From: Mesotaenium endlicherianum
Taxonomy: Eukaryota > Streptophyta > Zygnematophyceae > Zygnematales > Mesotaeniaceae
Direction of reading: 5' to 3'
Length of the DNA stretch: 64,000 nucleotides
NCBI GenBank assembly: GCA_009602735.1
Contig: WELA01006444.1
Location: 229,526-293,525, forward strand
Shown here one piece after another: positions 22,464-31,892 of the stretch. The translations under genes and the position numbers were made by a program. Each line of letters starts with the position of its first letter. Position 1 is the first letter of the stretch. A model generated the notes under the pieces. That model saw only the letters and a program-made list of their open reading frames with translations. It did no database searches and was not told the origin of the DNA.

Positions 22464-23288
22464 TGTAATAATCTGAGCTTTTTAGGCGTATTTGGGACGT
22501 TTTCCCGATTACCTAAAATACGTTATACTATTTATCATACATTATTTGATAAATGATTGCGTCACATTGAATTATTCGCCACATGCGTGTGCCCATTAAT
22601 TCTCGGTCGATTGGCGAAATGACTGAGATACTATTGCAAAAAGCGTCGTGTTGTAATTCGACAACTTCGCAAAAGTACGACATAATTATTCATAAAGTTA
22701 CTATTATTAACTATGAGCCGATAACTTCATTAATCATTGTTAATCAAACGACACATAATATGCAAAGCGACTTTGCATCCGAGCGGATTTAAACCCGCGC
22801 CCTGTCGTTTGAAACGTTCACACCTAACCGATTGGCGAAGTAATTTTTTTAACTACCGGTTCATGACGAAAAGCATGTGTACGCGACTCAGCAAACAATT
22901 GCAACTTTTTGAAAGTTGCGAGAACGCGAAAACGCCCGTTTGGCGCGAAACGATTTTTCGGAAATCGTCGAAAAGTCTCCAAACGGTCAAACGGCGCGTT
23001 TCGAGCATTCAGCCGAAATGGATCAAACCCCTTCGCCTGTTCTGGTTGACATGAACCAGTGCCTTAGGTGGTGACTTGAAGCACTCCAATGCCTCACGTC
23101 ATGTAGGTATAAATACCTGCAGAGTCATTGTGAGTGCAACTCTAGCAAGCACACATTCTACGTTAGTTTTCATTTTCGCTTTCTCGAGGATTTGTCAATT
23201 TGCACAAGTATATAGATTTTTTTTCAACTTCATTTAAATATTCCTTGAATACGAAGAAAAGATCCTCTCAAAAAGCAGAAACGTTACA
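22464..23288 (+). repeat. 3' LTR of the B element
   Basis: Begins TGTAATAATC directly after a purine tract and ends TTACA at 23288, where A-type sequence starts, giving about 825 bp. TATAAATA at 23107-23114 is a good TATA box. The partner 5' LTR is not in the window, so the right edge rests on the end of A similarity. Confidence 0.75.
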
Positions 23289-23959
23289 AAGACTTCTTGT
23301 ATCTCCTTGGGAACGGAGCTGCCATCTTGACTGTCGATGTCTTTCTTGATGTCTTTTGGCGTGATCAAGGTCAAAAGAAGCTCGTGTCCCTTCCTCACAA
23401 GTCTCTTGAGTTGGAGGGCGGACAATAGTATCTCGTGTGTCGGCTTCCCGATGTCTTGGGTCTGGATATTTTGGATTGCGTGCAAAATACAGATTCTTGA
23501 AGTGATGTCATTCTTGATCTTGATAGTACCGTCCCTCCAATCCACTTGGGGGTTGTGCTTGGTCAACCAAGGCGTCCCTAGGATGACGTCGTACTTGCCC
23601 AATTGCATGGGGGAGAACATTACTCTATCCTTGAAGGACTTGATAGAGAGTGCCAAGGTGTACATTCTCTTGGAAGGGGTAGTATAGGAGAATCCGTCGG
23701 GCATCATAACCTCCTCGTTGTGGTCAAGAGTTCCCATAGTAATATCGTGCTTGGTAGCAAAATCTGCAGCAATGAAGTTGCCTTGAGCTCCGTTATCCAC
23801 CAAGATGTGGACCTTCTCTCCTCCAAGGTAACCTCTCAAACTCATTGGGGCTGGAATGTCGTCTTCAACGAGAGTCTCCACCTCACTTGGCTTGTTGTCT
23901 TCTCGTGAAGTGGATCTTCAGGTGGTAGGCTCCTGGCCTACCGGCGCTATACGTTTTTT
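23234..23959 (-). pseudogene. Truncated A pol N-terminus (protease)
   Basis: Matches the first ~200 residues of the A pol, then runs into unrelated sequence at about 23289. The protease motif is VDNGA instead of VDSGA, so activity is doubtful. The AAAAAAC slippery heptamer (plus 23953-23959) and the downstream stem are kept. This is the second, more diverged A insertion in the window. Confidence 0.88.
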
Positions 23960-25169
23960 GACAACTTTTTGGGGCATGAGAGTGCACGATGGCCCTTTTC
24001 CTTACAATAAAAGCATAGTCAAGCCGTCATAAGAGCTTCTTTTTCAGCCGGGGAGAGTCTTGCTTTCACTCCTTGTTGGTTTCTTGCATCATAAGTGTCA
24101 TTAGAGGGTCTTCCACTCTTCCGGGCAGCCGCGGGGTCCTTTTTAATAACTCCAATTTCCATGGGTGTAGGTCCAGATTCGGATGTGGAAGGGGCTGCGT
24201 ACACCCGCGTCGTCGGTGCCCGTGAAGATGAAGGTACGGAGTGCTTGAAATCCAAGGTATCCACCTTTTGAGCCACTTCAATAATATTTGAGAAGTCCGT
24301 CAAGTCGCGTAATTCCACTTCCTTTGCTACCTTGGAATTGAGGCCAAAGATGTAGCGGTCAATCTTCTCCTCGAGAGTCATGTTGGGGATCTCAAGAGTG
24401 AGGGCGTGAAATTTGGATGTATACTCTTGAATGGACGTTGTTTGCTTGAGATGGTGGAGCTTTTCTCGAGCAATCTTCTCCGCATTGATGGGCATGAATT
24501 GCTTCTTGAGAGCCTCACGAAAATCTGCCCATCTTGCATATGATGGTGGGGACTCTTGGCCGAGCATGGGGTGCGCCATAGCTTGAAATATAGCCGCTTG
24601 ATAGTTACGCCACCATGATGTTGCTGCTCCTCTAAGTAAGGTAACGGCAAAGGGAACGTAGTCTTCCTCGGGCACTTCAAGGAATGCGAGGTACGTCNCA
24701 CTTCAAGGAATGCGAGGTACGTCTCCACTTGGTAGAGCCATAAATTGAGGTTGGCTCCTTTCCCGGGGTTGTAAGTGTCGGGTTTGCCGGGCTTGATGAG
24801 TTTCCTTGCTCTCGTAGGCTCTTGTGGAGGCGCTTGAGCGGGGGCTGGATTTTGAGTGTTGCTTGCAATAGGGGCAACCATGGCAGCCATAGCTTCTCGT
24901 GACGCTTGCACGGTCGCTTCATAGGTGGCCAAGCCCACTTGGTGGTGGACGGTCATTAAGAAGGCTGCCGACTCATTTGCGGGAACTCCTTGTGGTGGGG
25001 TCAATTTTGTTATAGCGGCTGCCACGGGATTTGACGATGCTCGTCCTTGTGGTGCTTCTTGTTGTTGCAGATTTTCTTAAGTGTGCTCTCCGGTCGGCTT
25101 TGGAGGAGGGTCTCTTGGAGATGAAGTGCTTCCTTCAAAAGCTTGCTGTTGGTCTTGAGGATCGGCCAT
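23947..25169 (-). pseudogene. Gag of the truncated A element, with assembly break
   Basis: Collinear with the intact A gag but carrying only one of the two 25-residue N-terminal repeats. The capsid part and the linker are recognisable. Gag now stops two codons after the slippery site (TAG at 23947-23949). At 24698 a single N sits between two copies of a CACTTCAAGGAATGCGAGG block, which breaks the frame and looks like two contig ends joined with their overlap left in. Confidence 0.85.
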
Positions 25170-25193
25170 CTTCTTGTGCTACCAAAGTGCCTA

Positions 25194-25205
25194 GCTCCGA
25201 TACCA
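25194..25205 (-). other. Primer-binding site of the truncated A element
   Basis: TGGTATCGGAGC on the minus strand, one base from the LTR, identical to the intact element. Confidence 0.78.
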
Positions 25206-25206
25206 C

Positions 25207-25711
25207 TATAGTGAAACAGGTAGGGATAAATTACTTAGCAAAATGCAATACTTTATCTGTTTAAGACAAGAATCTTTGAACACAAGTGGTAGCTTTTTGA
25301 AAGAGAGATGGCTTCTTGAAAGATAATATATTTTTGGAATTTGGCAAGTACAAGAGTGATTCTCGAATGCCTTTCTATGTTCTAGCTCTTGTTTATATAC
25401 TTGCTACATAAGTAATTTCTAGGAAGGTGCATGTTGATGTGTTGGCACCCAACACATCCCAAAATTTGCCACCTCTTTCTAGAATAATGTACACATAACC
25501 TTTTGACCTAAAAATGGCACATTTACCTTTTGCCACATGGAGTTCTTCTAGGTCCTTCCTCTAACTTCGAAAATGCCTTAGAAGGTTCAAAGGACATGAA
25601 CCAAGTCACTAGAGTATCTATTCGTACTTGAATCCACACACTACTACTCCAAATATATTCGAAAGTATCAACATAAAACCAAACTAATACATTAACACTC
25701 AAATCACTACA
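25207..25711 (-). repeat. 5' LTR of the truncated A element
   Basis: About 505 bp similar to the other A LTRs but clearly more diverged. The left terminus has changed from TG to TA. The right edge abuts an F pol fragment. Confidence 0.88.
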
Positions 25712-25867
25712 AGGGTGCTCCGGAGGGCTCACCTTTTTCTCAACCACTTCTTCAGGTTGAGGTGGTACCTCTTTTAGCAGCAAACAGAACATTCTGTCTT
25801 TCTTCTGGTTCCGGCTTCTGATGAACTCCATTGCATTCAGCAATTTGCATCCTCTTGGAAGCCCCAT
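25712..25867 (-). pseudogene. Family F pol fragment (after the protease)
   Basis: The minus frame GCKLLNAMEF...[12 protein letters not shown] matches F1 at about 31050-31200. It ends at the same codon where the second F element (34100 onward) is cut by the F1 LTR, so it is probably the other side of that insertion. Confidence 0.75.
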
Positions 25868-25916
25868 TTCTGCAGTTTAATGTTGTCGAGGCGACAACAA
25901 GTTAAGTTGGAGAGAT

Positions 25917-26175
25917 TGTAATGAATCAGTATATTAGTGGATATAATATTCATTTGAATATAACAGTTAATTAAGTTCAGCCTGCTGAACTTTAGTTAAT
26001 AGTCAGTCTGCTGGACTTTACATAATTATCAGTTTGCTGACTATTAACTAAAGTTCAGCAGGCTGAACTTAATTAACTATTATATTGTAATGAATCAGTA
26101 TATTAGTGGATATAATATTCATTTAAATATGATAGTTAATTAAGTTCAGCCTGCTGAACTTTAGTTAATAGTCAG
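25917..26175. repeat. Folded-back F LTR fragments
   Basis: After a plus-sense purine tract (AAGTTGGAGAGAT, 25904-25916) the F LTR terminus TGTAATGAATCAG begins at 25917. About 125 bp later it switches to the inverted strand (about 26036-26085), then the terminus starts again at about 26086 and runs to the single N at 26176. The motif AGTTCAGC-AG-GCTGAACT, itself a hairpin, recurs in each piece. Confidence 0.72.
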
Positions 26176-27709
26176 NAGTCTGAAACTGAAGGGAGGCAGC
26201 CTTCTCCTGGGCAGCCCTCAAACTAACAGGTACGTATACCGGCATCCCAAAAGGATGTTGCATGACATAAGCCAAGGGTACATGCCCTCTCTGCGAGGGA
26301 GATGTTGGCAGGCCTCTGGCTATCTCCCGAGCGGCCCTCCTGTCCGCCTTGTCCGACTGGGTCTCCTTGCCTGGAGATGGACTGTGTCCTCTGGCAGTCC
26401 CCAGCCAAGTGATATCCTCCTCTTGAGCGAGTTGCTGTGGGGCCCACCCCGTCTTCTCCCTTACAGGGGATGTGGCAGGTGTCAGGATCACGGCGGGGCT
26501 AGTGTCCTCCTCCTCGCCTTCCTCCTCGTCTTCCTCCGACTCCTCCTCCTCGCCGTCCCCGGGTTCCTCTGAGACTTCTGGGGTCTCCTCTGTCCGCTGC
26601 TCCAGCTCTATCCGAGAAAAAGAATATCCTACTGACCTTCCCCTTTTGGGTGCTGGTGGGGGCTGCTGAGTCCGGACCGCATAGAGGTCCTTTTCCCCCT
26701 GCTTACTTGCCCATTTGGCATAAGCGTGCTTCCCTTTGGAAAATGACTCTCGGGCCCTGCTCTTGTCCCCCTGCATCTCTTGGCTCATGCAGTCTCTGAC
26801 TCCATCCAATCTTGGGTCCCAAGCCGCAATGTGAGGGTGCAATACTATGTTTCCCTTTAGGTCTGTCCAGAAATCCTCATCCGTCGCCTTGTCATTCTGC
26901 TGGTCCCTCATGTTGATGGTCATCCACCGCCAATCAGTGGGCTTTTGGAAGAAGGCAGCGTCTGTCTTTTTGAGAGTACAAGGGTACCAGTGCCCTGCAA
27001 AGTCCAGCTGACTGGTTTCTCTGGCCAAGAATTCCCAGCTCCTCCTCTCCACCTCATTGTACATGGCCTTGAACCTGTTGTGGGGTGTTGAGTCCTTGAA
27101 GCTGTCCGCGTCCATGGGGATCATCCTGATGACCCTATCTGCCCCCCAGATACCAGGAATCGAGACAGCTCCTACTTCGTTCACCTGGGCCATTGCCTTG
27201 GCCTCTCCGATGGTGTATCCTACCATCCTGGCGTAATCGTGGTAGAGGAGGAGCCTTGTGCCGACCTCTATATACTTGTCGAAGTTTTCGGATGTCTCCC
27301 ATTCATTCTGGAGGATTTCCTTCTGCGACTCACTGCGACTTCTCTGGGCATACTTGAAGGCCTCCTCCAGTAGATCAAAGCCCTTGCCCAGCACCGTGTA
27401 GCGGTAGCTGCTGATTTTCCTCTGTTCTTCTTCTTCAGCCTGCTGCTTCCGCTTCTCCTCAGCTTGCCTTTCCTCCTCTGCTTTCTTGGCCTCCTCTGCA
27501 GCTTTTCTGTCCATTTCTTCCTGCCTCAGTCTGGCCTGTTCCTCCTTCTCCTTCTTCTTCTGTGCCTCCCGCTGTTGTTGGAGTCGTTGCGATTCCCGAG
27601 CGGAGATGGAAGATGATTCGATGTCTCCACGGAATTGCAAGTATTCTGCATGTGCCTCTTCCGCCCTTCTCTTCCTCTTGAGCTCCGACTTTTGAGTCAT
27701 CCTGCTCAA
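26165..27709 (-). CDS. Unrecognised 514-codon ORF downstream of F1 pol
   Basis: I do not recognise the product. The first ~110 residues are a highly charged probable coiled coil (runs of EEQARLRQEE and KKAEEERQAEEKRKQQ). Residues ~110-350 are globular and Trp/Asp-rich (SWEFLARETSQLDFAGHWYP, WRWMTINMRDQQND). The rest is an acidic run (GEEEESEEDEEEG) and a Pro/Ser-rich tail. No membrane segment or signal peptide is seen, so it is not an obvious envelope. It is co-oriented with F1 pol, beginning about 315 bp after the pol stop. The window before the ATG has CTAAC followed by TTGTGTTTATGATTGAGCAG, a good branch point and 3' splice site. The 3' end runs into a single N at 26176, so the true stop is unknown. 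It could instead belong to a different element joined in assembly. Confidence 0.6.
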   Translation of the reverse strand: MSRMTQKSELKRKRRAEEAHAEYLQFRGDIESSSISARESQRLQQQREAQKKKEKEEQARLRQEEMDRKAAEEAKKAEEERQAEEKRKQQAEEEEQRKISSYRYTVLGKGFDLLEEAFKYAQRSRSESQKEILQNEWETSENFDKYIEVGTRLLLYHDYARMVGYTIGEAKAMAQVNEVGAVSIPGIWGADRVIRMIPMDADSFKDSTPHNRFKAMYNEVERRSWEFLARETSQLDFAGHWYPCTLKKTDAAFFQKPTDWRWMTINMRDQQNDKATDEDFWTDLKGNIVLHPHIAAWDPRLDGVRDCMSQEMQGDKSRARESFSKGKHAYAKWASKQGEKDLYAVRTQQPPPAPKRGRSVGYSFSRIELEQRTEETPEVSEEPGDGEEEESEEDEEEGEEEDTSPAVILTPATSPVREKTGWAPQQLAQEEDITWLGTARGHSPSPGKETQSDKADRRAAREIARGLPTSPSQRGHVPLAYVMQHPFGMPVYVPVSLRAAQEKAASLQFQTXDY

Positions 27710-28024
27710 TCATAAACACAATGCAGTTAGTGAAGTCATGATATTTTGCCGCTACTGAGTGCCCTTGATGAAGAGGAACGCGATCGGGAGAGTTCCTAGT
27801 GTGGAATACCTGGTGTGAGTGAATATAAGGGAAAATTGAGTTAGAGAGCAAGTGAGTGTGAGCGCAGGTTGAGTGTGTAATATGGTGATCAGAGAATACC
27901 ACTCCCTCCAACTTAATTTTAAAGGTGGGCTGCCTGTCACAACTGTCACTAACTGTCACATCCCCCTCCAACTTATATGGAGACAGGACCTCCTGTCACC
28001 TTCCTGTGTCAACTGAAATGACTG
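27710..28024 (-). promoter_or_regulatory. Spacer between F1 pol and the downstream ORF, with splice-acceptor-like site
   Basis: In the minus sense it holds two purine tracts (ATAAGTTGGAGGGGGA and TTAAGTTGGAGGGAG), a pyrimidine-rich ACTCA/CTC stretch like a 5' leader, then CTAAC, a T-rich run and GAGCAG just before the ORF. Splicing or an internal promoter are both possible. Confidence 0.4.
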
Positions 28025-31000
28025 TTAGGGAGGTGCCCCAGCCGCCCGAAGGTGGAACCGTTTCAACGCCCCTTTGGCATTGGTTAGCTGATCTTTAAAT
28101 TCCCAAGTGTCCCCAGAGGCATCGTAACCCTTCCATCGAATGAGGTACTTCATGACATATTTAGACGATCAACGGACCGAGCGAGCGTCTAGAATCTCAT
28201 CGACCTCATATTCCTCAGGATCGCCGTCGCGGACAGCGGGGACTGGTCCTGGTTGGACAGGCAACCGACCTGTGAACAGTGTGTCACCTTTGATGTATGG
28301 TTCCAGGAAGGAGACATTAAAGACCGGGTGACCCTTGTAGTCGGCTGACATGTTCAGTTTGTAAGCATTCTGACCGACACGACGCACTACCGAATATGGG
28401 CCGACCCAGACAGGGCCAAGCTTTTTCTTGACCACACCAGGGAGGTACAGGTGCTGAGAATGCAGTTTGACTAAATCGCCCTTAGAAAATGTCAGCTCCC
28501 GACGGTGTTGATTATCGTATTTTTGTTGGTTTTCTTGGGCTTTGTGCAGGTTTTGTTGGACTTTTGACAGTGTGTCAGCAAACTCCTGAGTTAACTAGAG
28601 GGAGACCGGGTTGTCAATCCCTTCCGAGTAAGTTAAAGACTCCCCCAGAACATCTGAAGGAGACTTAGGGGCTCTACCGAGGCTGAGTTCAAAAGGAGTC
28701 TTGCCCGTTGACGCGTGCACCGCACTGTTGACCGCAAACTGAATTTGAGGCAACAGGTCATCCCAATTATCTTGTTTTTGGTTAATATATGCTCTCAGCA
28801 CCTCCTGCAGAACTCGATTAGTTCTTTCAGTCTGCCCATCAGTCTAAGGGTGGTTTGCTGTGCTGAGCAGCTGTTTGACTCCCATTAACCCCATTAAAGC
28901 TCTCCAGAACTTAGAGGTGAATTTTGAGTNTTAGAGGTGAATTTTAAGTCTCTGTCTGAGATGATACTAGAAGGTAGCCCATGTTGGCATACTACATGGT
29001 TGTAAAACTGTTTCAAGTGCAGTTACTTTGACAGTTGTGGGGATGAAAATGACCATTTTTGTCAGTTTATCCACGACTACCAATATCGAATCATGCCCAT
29101 TAGCANNNNNNNNNNNNNNNNNNNNNNNNNNNNNNNNNNNNNNNNNNNNNNNNNNNNNNNNNNNNNNNNNNNNNNNNNNNNNNNNNNNNNNNNNNNNNNN
29201 NNNNNNNNNNNNNNNNNNNNNNNNNNNNNNNNNNNNNNNNGTGTGTGCCGAGACTTATTCCTCTGGCACTAATCACAGGACTTGACATATTTCAAGACCT
29301 CCCGGGGTAACCCCTCCCAATGATAGTACTTTGCCAGTTTGCCAACAGTTTTGGCCTGCCCCAAATGTCCACCCAGGAGACTGTCATGAGCTTGACTCAG
29401 TAAGCGAGACCTTATTTCCAAGTTATTAGGAATGACAAGCTTCAGCCTGCCTGAAGTGGTTTCAGTCACCCAGACCCCTCCCTTAAGCTTATACTCGAGT
29501 GCAGTAGCACGACACACACCAGTAGTGGGCCTGGGCTCAAATGTTGGGTTAGAAAGGTAGGTTTTCCTAAGTTGTTCTAGGAAGGACTTTTTCACCTTTA
29601 GTGAAGTGAGTGCACACAGGACTTTATCCACAGCATGCTGACTAAAGTTCCTTTCTTGCAAGTCAGGTCTTCTAGAGAGTGCATCTGTCGGATTCAACTT
29701 CCCTGGTTTGTAGTCGATCTGGACTTGGAACTCCTCCAGCATCTGGCTCCAGCGGTTCTCCCTCCTCGACAATTTGGACTTCTTCAGAAAGTGGGTCAGA
29801 GCTAGATGATCCGTAATCACCTTAAAAGCTTTACCATGTAAGTATGCTCTCCACTGTTTGAGTACATGAATGATAGCTAGCAGCTCTTTATCATGCACTG
29901 AGTAATTAATCTCCGCTGGATTAAATTTCATAGACTCATACAACACAGGATGCCACTCCTGCCGTACCTTACCATCCTTTGTGGTTTTGTCAGCAGGCTG
30001 CAACAAAATAGCACCCATGGCAAAATCAGAGGCATCAGTAACCACCTGCACCGGTTTGCTGGGGTCATACACGGCTAGCACTGGGGCAGAACAAAGGGCA
30101 TCTTTAAGGGTCTGGAAGGCAGCCTGCTGCTCTTCCCCCCACACATACCCGATGTCTTTCTTAGTAAGGTCAGTCAGTTTACTGGCCTTTGTGGAATAAT
30201 TCTCAATAAATCTCCTATAGTAGTTAGCCAACCCGAGGAAGGATCTAACTTCAGAGACAGACTGTGGTACTGGCCAGTCCTTCATGGTCTGGACTTTCTT
30301 AGGATCCACGCTGATGCCCTTTTTACTGACGATGTGGCCTAAGAATTCAATACTGTCTTTAAAGAAATCACACTTGCTCATTTTAGCATATAAGTGATTT
30401 GTTCTCAGAGTGTCCACGACTGTCTTCAAGTGTTCAGCGTGCTGAGCCTCATATTTAGAGAAAATCAAAATATCATCCAGGAAAACTTGCACAAACTTAT
30501 CCAAATAAGGTTTGAAAATGTCATTCATAGCACACATGAAGGTGGCAGGAGCATTAGTCAGTCCAAATGGCATCACGTTGAACTCATAGTGTCCATAACG
30601 TGTACGGAAGGCAGTCTTGTGTTCATCCCCCTCAGCAATTCTGATTTGATGATAACCACTCTTGAGATCTATCTTACTGAACACCTTAGCACCAGACAGG
30701 GTATCAAGCGAGTCCTCGATTATGGGTAAAGCATACTTGTTCTTTACTGTAATTCTGTTCAGGGCTTTGTAAGCCACACACATCCGCATACCGCCATCCT
30801 TTTTCTTAACAAATAGGATGGGTGCGCCGTACGGTGATTTACTGGGGGTAATACAACCATTTTCCTCAAGCTCTGCAATCTGTGTTTTCAACTCCTCGCT
30901 CTCCACATAAGACAAGCCATACTTGCGTTGCCAGGGTGGCTGACTACCAGGTAATAAATCAATCCTATGATCTACTTCCCTCTCAGGGGGTAATCCTGGA

Positions 31001-31867
31001 GGCATATAAAATACATCTGTGTACTGAGCAACAATGTTTGCAGCAGTAGGGTGCTCCGGAGGCTTATCTTTTTCTCAACCACTTCTTCAGGTTGAGGAGG
31101 TACCTCTCTTAGCAGCAGACAGAACATTCCGTCTTCCTTCTGGTTCCAGCTTTTGACGAACTCCATTGCATTCAGCAACTTGCATCCTTCTGGAAGCCTC
31201 TTCTTTTCCTTCATTTGCCATCCACACAGGACAAGAGGAAGAGCACTGGTGGGTGCCAAGTCAGTCTGCCCATCACTGGCTCCTCTCACTTTAACTGTAC
31301 CTCTGCTCCAACACACTTCAGCTTGATGTCTATTAAGCCAGGACCTGCCTAGCACGAGATCATAAAAGCCAGTGTTGAGTACCTCAAATGTAAGCGTTTC
31401 AGTTACAACTGCAATGCCAGAACCTAACTGGACCTCAATAGGCTTCGTTATAACTCCTCCCGGGATACTTGAGGCATCTCCAAGGAATATTTTTCTATTC
31501 CCTTGGGTGACAGTAGGCAGCCTTAGCCGCTTAACTAAGTCCTTGTGAATAAAAGTATGTGACGCCCCTCCGTCAACAAATGCCCTCACCTTCCTACCTG
31601 CAATCATGCAATGCAGTAGGATAGGGGGGACTGTCTTTTCCTGACTTTCGCATTGTTCTCCTGACGTAGCAAAGAAATGTTGGACATCAGGTGGAACAAG
31701 AGCATCCAGAGTGTGCACTCTCTGGACGTCTATATTGCTGATGGTCTCCTTTATCTGGTTGTCAGGCATGCATAGTGAATCCAGTTCAGCAGGACCCATA
31801 ATACCTGCTACGAGGGCAGCTAGTGACGACTCACTATCTCTAGCATCCTCACAGTCAGTAGACTGGA
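28025..31867 (-). pseudogene. pol: F1 pol: protease, RT, RNase H, integrase, chromodomain
   Basis: Frames on the minus strand give a retropepsin-like segment with VDGGASHTFI in place of the usual DSGA (about 31555-31577), then RT from 31005 with [17 protein letters not shown] and an intact FLDD pair (plus 30473-30478), RNase H ([15 protein letters not shown]), the HHCC integrase domain, the DDE end, and a chromodomain (YLIRWKGYDASGDTW) ending at 28025. Breaks: a frame change near 31050, a single N at 28930, the 135-N gap, TAG at 28844-28846 and 28595-28597 (both consistent with CAG), and a frame change near 28160. Pol is in the -1 frame of gag. Confidence 0.9.
29106..29240. other. Assembly gap (135 N)
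   Basis: A run of N within the F1 integrase region. About 45 codons around the zinc domain and the start of the core are missing. Confidence 0.99.
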
Positions 31868-31892
31868 TTACTGACTGTTGCTGTCTTTTAAA
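31852..31892 (-). promoter_or_regulatory. Putative -1 frameshift signal, F1 gag-pol
   Basis: The minus strand reads T TTA AAA in the gag frame (plus 31886-31892), five codons before the gag stop at 31868. After an 8-nt spacer, CAGTCAGT and ACTGACTG (plus 31870-31877 and 31852-31859) form a perfect 8-bp stem with a 10-nt loop. Pol is open in the -1 frame from here. Confidence 0.75.

Noticed and set aside
26165-27709. Envelope-like protein
   Set aside because: The position fits, but no signal peptide, furin-like site or transmembrane segment is visible; left as unknown.
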